From the NCBI GenBank assembly GCA_003649205.1, contig QMRC01000005.1, positions 59,821 to 123,820 on the forward strand: a DNA stretch of 64,000 nucleotides, in the 5' to 3' direction. The DNA comes from Thermoprotei archaeon. GTDB lineage: Archaea > Thermoproteota > Thermoprotei > Thermoproteales > B15-G16. Of the stretch, positions 8,798-17,510 are shown piece after piece. Position 1 is the first letter of the stretch. Every line of letters starts with the position of its first letter. The notes beneath the pieces are model-generated. The model was not told the DNA's origin and did no database searches. It saw only the letters and a list, made by a program, of their open reading frames with translations. Position numbers and translations under genes: made by a program.

Positions 8798-10234
8798 ATG
8801 GTCCTTGGAACTTGGGTGTATTGGGACCTTGTGAAGAATGTACCTCTTATACTAAAACCTGTAGATGAGCATTGTGAAGCGAAGTTCGTAGATAGTGATG
8901 TCCGTCCTCTCTTTATACCTGAAGTCAATAGATTGAAGCAGTTGCTCGCTCAGGAGTTTGGTGAATCAGCTCCGAGTAAGATAGTTAGGTCAGATGTTCT
9001 CCTCTGTTCACAGGTTAAGAACTACGTAGACGATATGAAGATGATCATTGCTGAGGGTGATACCCTCTGCTACATGTTCTTTGACGTACGTACAATGAGT
9101 TGGAGGGTTAGACTAGGCCCATTAGGGGCATCGAGAGCAATTCAAAGTGACTTAGTTTCCTGGTGTGTACTACCTTGGAGATGGTTTAGGAGAGGAGTAT
9201 TCTCGAGAAGTGACTTTGAGGAATTTCACGATCGTGGTACTGATCAAGTGGTCATACTATCTCGCGATCGTAAGATCATTGGTCTCGGTGTATGCGTTAA
9301 GGATAAGGTTATCGTGATAAAGAAGTGGAGACCACGAGATATCTCAGATACGAGAGAACTACCTAGATCAACATGGTATGACGTACTGAGAAGCAACGAA
9401 GATAATCTCTACACCCTGAGGTCAAAGGTTCTACGCTTCATACACACAATAGTTATCGGGAACAGAGGTAGAGCAATGTACGTAACCTTCTCAGGTGGTA
9501 AGGATAGTACGGTCCTCCTATCGCTTCTACTCGAGTACGGTATCGACGCTAAGATACTCTTTAATGACACCAAGTTAGAGCATCCAGAAACGTATGGAGT
9601 TCTAGAGCACTACATGAAGAAGTTAGGTTGTGAGATAGAGGTAATTAAAAGCGACATAGATTTCATGAGTGAAGTAATGAGGAGAGGGCCACCGGCTAGG
9701 GACTATAGGTGGTGTACTCGTTACCTTAAGGTTAGACCAACCATTAGGTACTGGAAGAGGGTAAGTAGACCAATACTGTGCTTCACAGGTTTGAGAAAGC
9801 TTGAGTCACTATCTAGAGCTAAATTGAAGAAGGTGTTTAAGCAATATGAAGAACCTAACGTAGTTTACGTAGCACCTCTCCTAGACTGGAATAGCTTAAT
9901 GGAGTGGTTATTCATACTGTGGAGATCCCTACCATACATCCCCCTGTACTTACTCGGTTATGAGAGAATTGGTTGCTTCATGTGTCCATCGTGTACGTTA
10001 GCAGAGCACAGGATAGTTAAGGTACTTCATCCTGATCTATGGAGTACGTGGGAGGATGTACTCAGGAATTTTGCTCAGAAGCACAACCTACCTAGTGAGT
10101 GGGTAACCTATGAGCTATGGAGGTGGTTAGGTGATGCACCTAAGAAGAGGATCTTATGTAGATTAATTAGGAGAGATGACTTAGCTAGAGAGTACTCCTA
10201 CGCAGTAGAGTACAGGGAGGAACCTCTAGTATAG
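8798..10234 (+). CDS. PAPS-reductase-like (PP-loop) protein with N-terminal PUA region
   Basis: The 478-residue protein has an N-terminal region ending in a PUA-like domain (about 40-170), followed by an adenosine-nucleotide PP-loop domain with YVTFSGGKDSTVLLSLL (about 228-244). Downstream are RDYRWCTRYLKVRP and a probable Fe-S or Zn site GCFMCPSC (about 395-402). The family is annotated as phosphoadenosine phosphosulfate reductase-like. The PUA domain and the lack of sulfate-assimilation neighbours make sulfur insertion into RNA, or another adenylation reaction, possible. The last 37 bp overlap the convergent PHP gene. Confidence 0.8.
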   Translation: MVLGTWVYWDLVKNVPLILKPVDEHCEAKFVDSDVRPLFIPEVNRLKQLLAQEFGESAPSKIVRSDVLLCSQVKNYVDDMKMIIAEGDTLCYMFFDVRTMSWRVRLGPLGASRAIQSDLVSWCVLPWRWFRRGVFSRSDFEEFHDRGTDQVVILSRDRKIIGLGVCVKDKVIVIKKWRPRDISDTRELPRSTWYDVLRSNEDNLYTLRSKVLRFIHTIVIGNRGRAMYVTFSGGKDSTVLLSLLLEYGIDAKILFNDTKLEHPETYGVLEHYMKKLGCEIEVIKSDIDFMSEVMRRGPPARDYRWCTRYLKVRPTIRYWKRVSRPILCFTGLRKLESLSRAKLKKVFKQYEEPNVVYVAPLLDWNSLMEWLFILWRSLPYIPLYLLGYERIGCFMCPSCTLAEHRIVKVLHPDLWSTWEDVLRNFAQKHNLPSEWVTYELWRWLGDAPKKRILCRLIRRDDLAREYSYAVEYREEPLV

Positions 10235-10845
10235 GGTCTACATACAGGTCTTGTCCTACCCTCCCTAATAGCCTCTAATATGTCGTAGTTATCGAAGCGA
10301 CTCGACTGAACACTCACCACTGTGTAAGCGGTACCAACTTCCTCAAGTGCATGAGCATCACTACCTGCTACCTTAGGTAGACCAAGCTCATTAGCTAGCT
10401 CCATAGCCCTCTCATTTTCTTCAACACTACAGCTAGGGTTGTACACCTCAATAGCATCAACTTCGATATCGTAGAGGTACTCGCCCAACCCACCTCTAGT
10501 AACACTAAATGGATGTGGTGCAATTGTGATGAACCCTCTATCTCTAGCCCACCTTACGAGTAGCCTAAGGTCCTTAGGAACATAATTCACATCCTGTGGT
10601 TCAGGAAGGAGCACAATCACAGCACCTAGATTGGTCATTAACTCAGCACCACAGAGAACAACCATATCGTAACCGAATTCACGAACGTACCTATAGGTAG
10701 TGAATCCACCACTAAACGTCTCGTGATCAGTAACAGCGACACCTAAACCAACTTCACGACAGTACTCCACTAAGTCAACAACCTTAACCCTACTATCACC
10801 TGAATACACCGTATGTACGTGAAGATCTACAGCAATATATGTCAC
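10198..10845 (-). CDS. PHP-domain metal-dependent phosphoesterase
   Basis: The 215-residue protein carries the PHP signature VDLHVHTVYSGDS at the N-terminus, AVTDHETFSGG (about 36-46), APHPFSV and GSDAHALEEVG, which supply the His/Asp ligands of a multinuclear metal site. Family members hydrolyse phosphomonoesters or small phosphodiesters. The GTG start has a strong GGAGGTGAT 7-8 nt upstream, lying at the end of the preceding methyltransferase gene, so the two are probably cotranscribed. The 3' end overlaps the PAPS-reductase-like gene by 37 bp. Confidence 0.85.
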   Translation of the reverse strand: MTYIAVDLHVHTVYSGDSRVKVVDLVEYCREVGLGVAVTDHETFSGGFTTYRYVREFGYDMVVLCGAELMTNLGAVIVLLPEPQDVNYVPKDLRLLVRWARDRGFITIAPHPFSVTRGGLGEYLYDIEVDAIEVYNPSCSVEENERAMELANELGLPKVAGSDAHALEEVGTAYTVVSVQSSRFDNYDILEAIREGRTRPVCRPYTRGSSLYSTA

Positions 10846-10853
10846 TAACTACA

Positions 10854-11747
10854 TCACCTCCTCTTCCTAGCAACAACACCCCAAACCTCATCAACCTTCC
10901 AAACATCAAAACCAACAATCCTCAACCTCTTAACAACACCAGACATCACATCTAACCTACGGTACTTCGCACCCGGATAACCAACGTAGTGATAGAGAAA
11001 ACCACCTGGTTTAAGCACACGATAGAGCTCCCTATAGAACTCAGTACTATACAGCTCACCAGCTAAACTAAATCTAGGTGGGTCATGAATTATTCTATCA
11101 AACGAAGAATCCTCAAGGTACTTAACCACCTCACACGCATCACCGAGAATAACCGTAACTCTTGAGCTAGCTAACTCACGTGACCAAGGATTGTACTCAG
11201 CAATCTTAAGAACATTAACATCCTTCTCAATCGTAACTACATGACAGGCACCTCTCCTAAGAGAACCAATAGCAGTATAGCCAAGACCTGTACACACATC
11301 GAGAACCCTACAGCAGGGTCTAACCCTGGCGGCGGCAACCTTACTCATGGAGTCCTCCCACGGAGAAATCCCACATATCCTATGCATGTGAATACCTGAA
11401 ATCTCTAACGTAGGAGCAGTCTCAGGACCGACGCACCTAAGCTTGTAATACCTCTCTTCGGTAGCTAACGACAGGTGTACCAACCTATCACCTAAAACAG
11501 CATAGAGATCAGTCTCATCACAATCCTCGAGAACAGACCTAACCTCATCAATACTAATAGAAGAATTAGGAAAGTACACGTATCCATCCCTAACCTCAAC
11601 TCTAGCTCTTGAAAGTCCTAAATCGAGAGTAACCTCAACAAATTCCCTACCAGCTTCAAGACACCGCACAATCTCCTCAAGAACAAACCTCGAAACAACA
11701 GGTACAACCACTGGTCTAAACTCATACACAGTAAACAGACCAACCAC
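10854..11747 (-). CDS. SAM-dependent methyltransferase
   Basis: The C-terminal 170 residues form a Rossmann methyltransferase: motif I VLDVCTGLGYTAIG, acidic ribose-binding VTIEKD, GDACEVV, catalytic-loop-like HDPPRF (compare NPPY/DPPF of N-methyltransferases) and LKPGGFLYHYVG. The N-terminal about 110 residues may bind substrate. HDPPRF suggests methylation of a nucleic acid base or other planar amine; the target is unknown. The gene has unusually G+T-rich coding-strand composition compared with neighbours. Confidence 0.75.
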   Translation of the reverse strand: MVGLFTVYEFRPVVVPVVSRFVLEEIVRCLEAGREFVEVTLDLGLSRARVEVRDGYVYFPNSSISIDEVRSVLEDCDETDLYAVLGDRLVHLSLATEERYYKLRCVGPETAPTLEISGIHMHRICGISPWEDSMSKVAAARVRPCCRVLDVCTGLGYTAIGSLRRGACHVVTIEKDVNVLKIAEYNPWSRELASSRVTVILGDACEVVKYLEDSSFDRIIHDPPRFSLAGELYSTEFYRELYRVLKPGGFLYHYVGYPGAKYRRLDVMSGVVKRLRIVGFDVWKVDEVWGVVARKRR

Positions 11748-11795
11748 CCCAAGCCACTTAGGGATAAGGTTAATAGATTGAAGAAAAACCTAATC

Positions 11796-12138
11796 TATGG
11801 AGCGGACCCGGGATGGGACGGCAATCCCCGCCGTCCGTCGGGGCAAACCCCCGATCCGCATGGGGTTAGCGGCATCCGAAACCCTCTCTGTTGGTGTACA
11901 CACCCCCTAGTACCGCCATCTAGCGGCGATGAACCCCAGCCCCCTGGGGCTACCGCAGGCGGCGGGCCGTCCGTAGGGACGGACCTAGCCGCTTAAACAC
12001 CCGAACCGGGTTAGGCCCGGGAGGGAGCAGCCCTAAGGGTGGGCGGTAGCGTTCAGGGGTGTACTGGGGTGAGACCGCTAGGTGGTATGGGCTAGGGGGT
12101 GTGTACACCAACAGAGAGGGGTTGGGGTCCGCTCCATA
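11796..12138 (+). ncRNA. Signal recognition particle 7S RNA
   Basis: The 5' end TATGGAGCGGACCC (11796-11809) pairs with the 3' end GGGTCCGCTCCATA (12125-12138), closing the molecule. A long helix 5 pairs CCCTCTCTGTTGGTGTACAC (from about 11881) with GTGTACACCAACAGAGAGGG (to about 12121). Domain IV (helix 8) shows the SRP54-binding signature with a GNRA tetraloop, GGCCCGGGAGGG followed by AGCAGCC, around 12015-12032. The G+C-rich 5' part fits the Alu domain. Length of about 343 nt is typical of archaeal 7S RNA. It scaffolds SRP19 and SRP54 for co-translational protein targeting. A TATA-like GGTTAATAG lies about 25 bp upstream. Confidence 0.95.
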
Positions 12139-12247
12139 ACCTAATTCCACTCCACTCACTGCTTTGCTTACAGGACTACACCATTAGTGATTTCAGTCGG
12201 TGAGTCTAGGTAAGAGTACGAGTAGTGTTATGGAGGTGTGGAGGATT

Positions 12248-12323
<76 letters not shown>

Positions 12324-12336
12324 GTTTCATTACTTG

Positions 12337-12699
12337 TCACATTAGTGTTGGGGTTATAAGCTTAGTGTTATCATTACTACTTTCCTCAACGGTCTTCACT
12401 CTCTCTATCTCAAGTACTTCAACTTCATCTCCAGGCTTAATTCCGTACTTCTCTCTGATTTCCTTTGGTATTGTGAATTGTCTTGAATCAGTGTGTCTTG
12501 TCCTAAGTAGCTTTACTCTCGGTAATTCGATAACTTCACCATTGTTGACCTTCCTTATCCTAACCCTTGCATATCTTGCTCTCGTCAATCCCAATGCTCT
12601 AACTAGTTGTGCTGGTACTAGTACCTGATTATTTATATACACTTTAACTCGATAGGGTAGAGATGTGATGTTGTACCCTTTAGCTCCTCTACGACCCAT
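12337..12699 (-). CDS. AbrB/SpoVT swapped-hairpin transcriptional regulator
   Basis: This 120-residue basic protein has a C-terminal AbrB-type DNA-binding hairpin, RQFTIPKEIREKYGIKPGDE (about 78-97). The N-terminal half contains a second, degenerate copy (NNQVLVPAQLVRALGL), giving a tandem arrangement known for archaeal regulators. It probably binds DNA as a dimer or tetramer. The gene is divergent from the RHH-KaiC operon across about 77 bp and could regulate it; that is inference. Confidence 0.82.
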   Translation of the reverse strand: MGRRGAKGYNITSLPYRVKVYINNQVLVPAQLVRALGLTRARYARVRIRKVNNGEVIELPRVKLLRTRHTDSRQFTIPKEIREKYGIKPGDEVEVLEIERVKTVEESSNDNTKLITPTLM

Positions 12700-12776
12700 A
12701 TTAGTACCTCGCGTAATTTCTATGAGTTGAAAGTTTTATTAGTGCATTTATGTTCTTCGTTTACGTGAGGAGTTCT

Positions 12777-12953
12777 ATGATGAGGGTTATTAGTGTCCGT
12801 ATACCTAAGAGTTACCTAGATAATATCAAGCGATTGATTGAGGAGGGTAGGTATAGCTCTGTATCGGAATTCGTCCGTGCTGCTATAATGGAATTGCTTA
12901 AGAAGAATAGAAGGGTTGAGTTCTCTAACATTGTTGAGGAGGTTCTAAGCTAA
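12777..12953 (+). CDS. Ribbon-helix-helix (CopG/Arc type) DNA-binding protein
   Basis: A 58-residue protein beginning MMRVISVRIPKSYLD, with the RHH layout: N-terminal beta strand RVISVRIP, helix YLDNIKRLIEEG, turn RYSSVSEF and helix VRAAIMELLKKN. An ATG at 12750 would add nine residues lacking the fold, so the ATG at 12777 is preferred. The stop lies 1 bp before the KaiC-like ATPase gene, indicating a two-gene operon in which the RHH protein may act as repressor or partner. Confidence 0.8.
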   Translation: MMRVISVRIPKSYLDNIKRLIEEGRYSSVSEFVRAAIMELLKKNRRVEFSNIVEEVLS

Positions 12954-12954
12954 A

Positions 12955-13722
12955 ATGTCCTCCCAGACAGTATCCGACATCTTACCTAGAGCACCTACGG
13001 GTATAGACAGGCTTGATGAAATTCTCGGTGGTGGTTTAATTCGTGGAAAGACATACTTGGTCACTGGTGAGACTGGTACTGGTAAGACTATTTTTGCTCT
13101 CTCATTCATTGTTTATGGTGCTGCATTGGGTGAGGCGGGAGTTTACGTTACTGTTGATGAAGATGTCGAGAGTTTCATGCTTGGGGCTAAGGCTTTTGGT
13201 TGGGACCTAGAGAAGTTAGTTGAGAGAGGTAAGCTAAGTATTGTCTCTCCTTCTGAAGACTTCATTGATAGGATTAGGAGAAAGGACCCTGATGCTGTTG
13301 CTAAGTCCTTGGTCAGGGATATAAGTGAGGTTGTTGAGAGAATTGGTGCTCAGAGATTGGTTATTGACCCTATAGCACCGTTAGTGTGTATGGAGAAGGA
13401 TGTTCAGGTGCTTAGGGAATTCACTAGGATACTGATAACGAGGCTTGAACGCGATGTTAGGTGTACAACATTAATTACGTCTGAAATACCTTCAGGTTCA
13501 TTGTCTCTGAGTAGGTTTGGTGTTGAGGAGTTTCTAGCTTCTGGTGTATTTGTTCTTGGCTTGGCTAGAAGAGGTAGTAGGTTTATTAGGACGTTAACCA
13601 TTAGGAAGATGCGGTGGCTACCTGTTAAGCCTACAGTATACGAGTTCGATATTGTGCCCGGTAGGGGCATTGTAATTAAAGGTCCGCTTGAGGAATCTTC
13701 AACCTACTCTCTTCACTGGTGA
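12955..13722 (+). CDS. KaiC-like RecA-superfamily ATPase
   Basis: A single-domain 255-residue KaiC/Rad55-type protein. TGIDRLDEILGGGLIRG (15-31) precedes Walker A GETGTGKT (38-45); the ATP-activating strand VYVTVDED and Walker B RLVIDPIAPL follow. Single KaiC-domain proteins are abundant in archaea and some control archaellum assembly (ArlH) or transcription. No archaellum genes are present here, so the role is unassigned. The linked RHH protein may form a signalling/transcription pair with it. Confidence 0.85.
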   Translation: MSSQTVSDILPRAPTGIDRLDEILGGGLIRGKTYLVTGETGTGKTIFALSFIVYGAALGEAGVYVTVDEDVESFMLGAKAFGWDLEKLVERGKLSIVSPSEDFIDRIRRKDPDAVAKSLVRDISEVVERIGAQRLVIDPIAPLVCMEKDVQVLREFTRILITRLERDVRCTTLITSEIPSGSLSLSRFGVEEFLASGVFVLGLARRGSRFIRTLTIRKMRWLPVKPTVYEFDIVPGRGIVIKGPLEESSTYSLHW

Positions 13723-13778
13723 GTTAACTGCTAGTTAAGACACACATCTTTTAACCTCTCTTTGTGTTTCCTGTTTTG

Positions 13779-14408
13779 ATGAGTGGTACTGAGATTCTTA
13801 AGAGGTACTTCGGTGTTAAGCTTAGGTTTAGGTGCATGATGTGTGGTGCTTGTTGCAGAAGGTACTGGGTTTGTCCTACACACTGTGATATCGCTAGGAT
13901 ATCTAAGTACGGTGGTTTCAATCCGAGGGAATTCCTAACACTAATGCCTAAGGAGAGAGCTGGTAACTGGAATGCACCTTCCTTCCTCGTTAAGGTCGGT
14001 GGTAGGGTTGGTGAGTACTATGTCGTCATTAAGAAGAGGAGAGATGGTTACTGCTTCTTCAATGAGTTTAGAGGTGCTAGGGTACTGTGTAAGGTTCACA
14101 GCTATAAACCTCTCGTCTGTAGATTCTACCCCGTAGTATACTGGGTAAAGGGTACATCTGTCTTCTTTGAAGTACATGATGATGCCATTGGCTTTTGCCC
14201 TGGTATAGGTAGAGGTTCAATTTATGATCTAGACTACCTCTTTGGAGTAGTCTTGAGAATTAGAGAGGAGAAGAGAATGTTCTTTGAATTAGCTAGTAAG
14301 TGGAATGAAGCTGTTTCTCGAGGCAAGATCAATCCTACCTTTGACAATCTGATCTCCTACATACATAGTCGTGGTCTTGAGGTCATAGAGCATGGAGGTC
14401 ATAGCTGA
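13779..14408 (+). CDS. YkgJ-family zinc/iron-chelating protein
   Basis: The 209-residue protein starts MSGTEILKRY and has the N-terminal cluster CMMCGACCRR (C19, C22, C25, C26) and a distal CKVHSYKPLVCRFYP, matching the YkgJ (UPF0153) CxxCxxCC family thought to bind a metal or Fe-S cluster. A GTG 15 bp upstream is an alternative start, but the ATG sits 25-30 bp after CTTTTAACC and fits leaderless transcription. It overlaps trmI by 17 bp, implying cotranscription. Confidence 0.8.
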   Translation: MSGTEILKRYFGVKLRFRCMMCGACCRRYWVCPTHCDIARISKYGGFNPREFLTLMPKERAGNWNAPSFLVKVGGRVGEYYVVIKKRRDGYCFFNEFRGARVLCKVHSYKPLVCRFYPVVYWVKGTSVFFEVHDDAIGFCPGIGRGSIYDLDYLFGVVLRIREEKRMFFELASKWNEAVSRGKINPTFDNLISYIHSRGLEVIEHGGHS

Positions 14409-15153
14409 GGGTTCTGAAGTTCTTCTGTACTTCAGCAAGAAGTACAAGTACTTGGTTAAGGTGACGAAGCAGAAGTTCTCAACACATAGAGGTGTTATAG
14501 ATCTATCTCAATTAATTGGAAAACCCTTCGGAAGTACGTTGGAGACTGATGTTGGTGAGAAGTTTGTAGTTGCAAAACCTACATTCATGGATTATCTCGA
14601 GAGGTTTAGGAAGGTGACACAAGTTATATACCCTAAGGATGCTGCTGCTATCGTACTGTTTGGTTGTATTGGACCCGGTTCTAGAGTTGTTGAAGCTGGT
14701 CTTGGTTCTGGTGCGCTCTGTGCTGTTTTAGCGTACTATGTCAGACCTACGGGGAAGGTGTACTCGTATGAGATTAGGAGGGAATTCATAGAGGTTGCTG
14801 TTAAGAACTTGAGTAGAGTTAACCTCCTCGATTATGTTGTCATTAAGGAGAAGGATATAACAACAGGTATCGATGAGGAGAATGTAGATGCTGTTGTCCT
14901 TGACATGGCTACCCCATGGTTGGTAGTACCACATGCGCATAAAGCGCTCAGAAACGGTGGTTACTTCATATGCTTTAGCCCAACAATAAATCAGGTGGAG
15001 AAAGTTGTTAAAGCGCTCAAGGAACATAACTTTATCGACATAACTACCTTCGAGCTACTGCTGAGGACGTATAAAGTAGAGGAAGGATCTACAAGACCTG
15101 AGACGTGGATGGTAGCGCACACAGGTTACTTGACAGTAGCTAGAAAGCCCTAG
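14392..15153 (+). CDS. trmI: tRNA (adenine-57/58-N1)-methyltransferase TrmI
   Basis: A 253-residue TrmI. The small N-terminal beta domain contains STHRGVIDLSQLIGKPFGS and the linker PTFMDYLERFRKVTQVIYPKD typical of the family. Next come the SAM-binding motif VVEAGLGSGALCAVLA, acidic YSYEIRREF, and motif IV VVLDMATPW. Archaeal TrmI methylates A57 and A58 in the T-loop of tRNA as a tetramer and aids thermostability. It overlaps the YkgJ-like gene at its start and the convergent GT2 gene by 4 bp at its end. Confidence 0.92.
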   Translation: MEVIAEGSEVLLYFSKKYKYLVKVTKQKFSTHRGVIDLSQLIGKPFGSTLETDVGEKFVVAKPTFMDYLERFRKVTQVIYPKDAAAIVLFGCIGPGSRVVEAGLGSGALCAVLAYYVRPTGKVYSYEIRREFIEVAVKNLSRVNLLDYVVIKEKDITTGIDEENVDAVVLDMATPWLVVPHAHKALRNGGYFICFSPTINQVEKVVKALKEHNFIDITTFELLLRTYKVEEGSTRPETWMVAHTGYLTVARKP

Positions 15154-16562
15154 TATCTCTTAAGTGCTAAGTTAAGTAAACCGCGTAGATAAGCAATGAC
15201 AACAGGTAGCACAGTCAACGCTGTGTACACTAAACCTCTCATCACAGCACCAATGAAGATAGCTACGCTCACTACTGCTACACATATCTCAGGTAGGTAG
15301 TGAATGAAGCTAGTGTAGAACCACCTAGCACTACCCTTAGGTGTGATGCACCATTCCTGTGGAATCCTAAGTAAGCACTTTAGTGTAGAGATTAGTAAGC
15401 AGGGGCTCATCAACGTAATCATTATCGACGATGCTCCAAGTAGCTTAATAGCCTTCACAAATGAGATTTCCATTCTTCTAGTGAACATGAAGAAGACGGT
15501 AATGTAGGCTACTGAGCTAAGTACCCAGAGGATGAGTGCTATGTAGAATGCCCATAATTGGACATCACGTACATAGGCAACGGTTAGTGTGAGAGCGAAG
15601 AGAGTTAGCAGTATCAACATAGCTCCTACGTACTGGGAGAGGTATAGTAGTACATCGATCTTCTCCCTTAGCTTTACCTCTTTACTCCTAAAGAATTTAG
15701 GTAATTTATTGATTATTAGGTAAGTTGCCCCGTATACCCACCTAATCTGTTGTTTACGAAATGATGCATATGTAGTGGGTACCTCAACGTAGACAAGACA
15801 GTCGTGATCGTAGTGGATTTGGTAACCACGCATCATGACTTCTAAACTTAGATCCAAATCCTCAATGATACTTTCAGGGAATCCACCAACTTCATTCAAT
15901 ACGTGTTTCTTCACTACTGAACCTGTCCCAAGTATAAATGGTCTTAGGGATAGAGCGTACCTACCTCTCATTAGTACATTGAACATGAAATCCTGTGATA
16001 GAGCTATTGCTCTAGATACTGCACTATCGTCTGGATTTAGTGCAGTCCATCGACAGGTGTAGGCAGCTACCCTGGTATCTGACGTGAGGTACGATACCGC
16101 TCTCTTAAGGAATTCGGGTGTGATTACGTTATCGACGTCGATAATAGCTATGTAATCAGCATCTACGTGCTTAAGTGCGTGGTTTAGTGCAGAGGCCTTG
16201 TACTTACCACTTTTTCGAAATAATGCCTCAATATCTATGAGTTCACGAAATCTAGAGACAATGTTAAGTATAGCTCTCTGCTCCTCAGCAGTGTAGTCAT
16301 CACATACTAGGATTATCTTCAATTTATCCCTTGGGTAATCGAGCTTAATGAGCGAGTGAAGTACTCTCTCAATTAAGTCTATAGGTTCTCTCTTAGCAGG
16401 TACTATCACTGCAACTGAGGGGTACATTACCAGGTTTGGTAATGGTCTTCTTAGTTGTGTTCTCATCGCTGTGAATCCATAGATTGAGTGGAGTAGGAGT
16501 ATTGTAGCTGAGAAGGATGCGGAGATTACTAGTAGTATGGAGGGTACGAGTTCTATCATCAT
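15150..16562 (-). CDS. Family 2 membrane glycosyltransferase (second copy)
   Basis: A 470-residue GT2 enzyme with an N-terminal helix (3-28), VAVIVPAKREP (50-60), VCDDY (86-90), metal-binding DVD (142-144), EDLDL (234-238) and QQIRW (271-275). At least five C-terminal membrane helices (about 305-465) follow. The architecture matches the GT2 at 4122-5660, but the proteins are clearly diverged, so they likely act on different glycans or lipids. Start is ATG-ATG; either Met could be used. Confidence 0.85.
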   Translation of the reverse strand: MMIELVPSILLVISASFSATILLLHSIYGFTAMRTQLRRPLPNLVMYPSVAVIVPAKREPIDLIERVLHSLIKLDYPRDKLKIILVCDDYTAEEQRAILNIVSRFRELIDIEALFRKSGKYKASALNHALKHVDADYIAIIDVDNVITPEFLKRAVSYLTSDTRVAAYTCRWTALNPDDSAVSRAIALSQDFMFNVLMRGRYALSLRPFILGTGSVVKKHVLNEVGGFPESIIEDLDLSLEVMMRGYQIHYDHDCLVYVEVPTTYASFRKQQIRWVYGATYLIINKLPKFFRSKEVKLREKIDVLLYLSQYVGAMLILLTLFALTLTVAYVRDVQLWAFYIALILWVLSSVAYITVFFMFTRRMEISFVKAIKLLGASSIMITLMSPCLLISTLKCLLRIPQEWCITPKGSARWFYTSFIHYLPEICVAVVSVAIFIGAVMRGLVYTALTVLPVVIAYLRGLLNLALKRY

Positions 16563-16608
16563 ACGCGGTAAACATCTAGATGTTAGGACTTACCTCAGTT
16601 TCGCTATG

Positions 16609-17346
16609 TTAGAGTTGGAGGATTACATCTATGTAGAAGTCCTTATCTAGTATCGTCTCTCTTCTCTCAAGTACTTTCCTCCATGCATTACCGATAGCAA
16701 CTAGTATGGATATGCCTCGTAGTCTACACTTAGCTTTCTCAAGGATTGATAGTAGAGCATCAAGTGTCTTTCCGCTTTGTGCTATGTCATCAACTATTAG
16801 TACAGTTTCGTTTACCTGTAGGAAGCTCCTAGGTACGTACAACATGAATGAAGTGAATGGTTCTTTACCGACTATTGTGGCTTCGTAATACTCATCTATG
16901 GACGGGTCTCGGTCACGTTTAGCTACAACAAATGGTTTGCCAAGTGCTAGAGAGGCTGTTACTGCTAAGGGTATGCCATCGACTGCTGCTGTCAGTATTT
17001 TGCTAGGTGGTGATCTGCTAAAGATCTTCTTAACTCTTCTAGCGTAGAGTTTAAGGAAGACAGGGTCGTAGAGAACCTGCTTGAGGTCTATTATGCCTCC
17101 CTCTCTCAACCTTATCTTTTTCTCAACATAGGTCTTGGTATTAACTACCGTACTGAGTGTGGAAATTATCTTGCTGGCATGTTCCTTACTTGGAATTACA
17201 TAACCATTTACGTAGCGGCAGAGAACAGATTCGGGGATACCGACTATCTTCGCTAGCTCTCTATACGAGAGTGAGAGTAGGTTGCGTGCCGCCTGTAGTA
17301 GTTCTATAGCAAATGCCCTATCACTAAGTCTCTTGGGTTCGAGCAT
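16609..17346 (-). CDS. HTH plus phosphoribosyltransferase-like transcriptional regulator (GfcR-like)
   Basis: The N-terminal about 60 residues form a helix-turn-helix (YRELAKIVGIPESVLCRYVNG), followed by a type I phosphoribosyltransferase domain with PRPP motif TVLIVDDIAQSGKTL (about 186-200). This HTH-PRT architecture is that of archaeal GfcR-type regulators, which use the PRT fold as a ligand sensor. Targets here are unknown. It is divergent from the yjbQ operon with a C/D box sRNA in the gap. Confidence 0.82.
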   Translation of the reverse strand: MLEPKRLSDRAFAIELLQAARNLLSLSYRELAKIVGIPESVLCRYVNGYVIPSKEHASKIISTLSTVVNTKTYVEKKIRLREGGIIDLKQVLYDPVFLKLYARRVKKIFSRSPPSKILTAAVDGIPLAVTASLALGKPFVVAKRDRDPSIDEYYEATIVGKEPFTSFMLYVPRSFLQVNETVLIVDDIAQSGKTLDALLSILEKAKCRLRGISILVAIGNAWRKVLERRETILDKDFYIDVILQL

Positions 17347-17395
17347 GTATCTTTAGTGTGTAGGTGCTGGATCAATATAAATATCTTGCCTACTA

Positions 17396-17455
17396 TTGTT
17401 CAGCGACTAATCCCTTCATCAGCACCTCAGTTACCTGGAATTTCATCACCCCACA
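17396..17455 (-). ncRNA. C/D box small guide RNA
   Basis: Read on the minus strand the segment shows, in order: C box GTGATGA (17443-17449), a 12-nt guide AATTCCAGGTAA, D' box CTGA (17427-17430), a 4-nt spacer, C' box CTGATGA (17416-17422), a 12-nt guide AGGGATTAGTCG and D box CTGA (17400-17403). The symmetric 12-nt guides and short D'-C' spacer are the archaeal C/D sRNA pattern. Such RNAs direct fibrillarin/Nop5/L7Ae to 2'-O-methylate rRNA or tRNA. Terminal pairing is weak, so the ends are approximate. Targets were not determined. Confidence 0.82.
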
Positions 17456-17510
17456 CATGATTAGGGAAAAGTAGATAAGAGGTATACGTCATCTTTCCGT
17501 AGGTGAGTAC

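Noticed and set aside
11778..12159. Short open frames on both strands over the SRP RNA
   Set aside because: They are Pro/Gly-rich by-products of G+C-rich structured RNA; the fold and SRP motifs explain the sequence.
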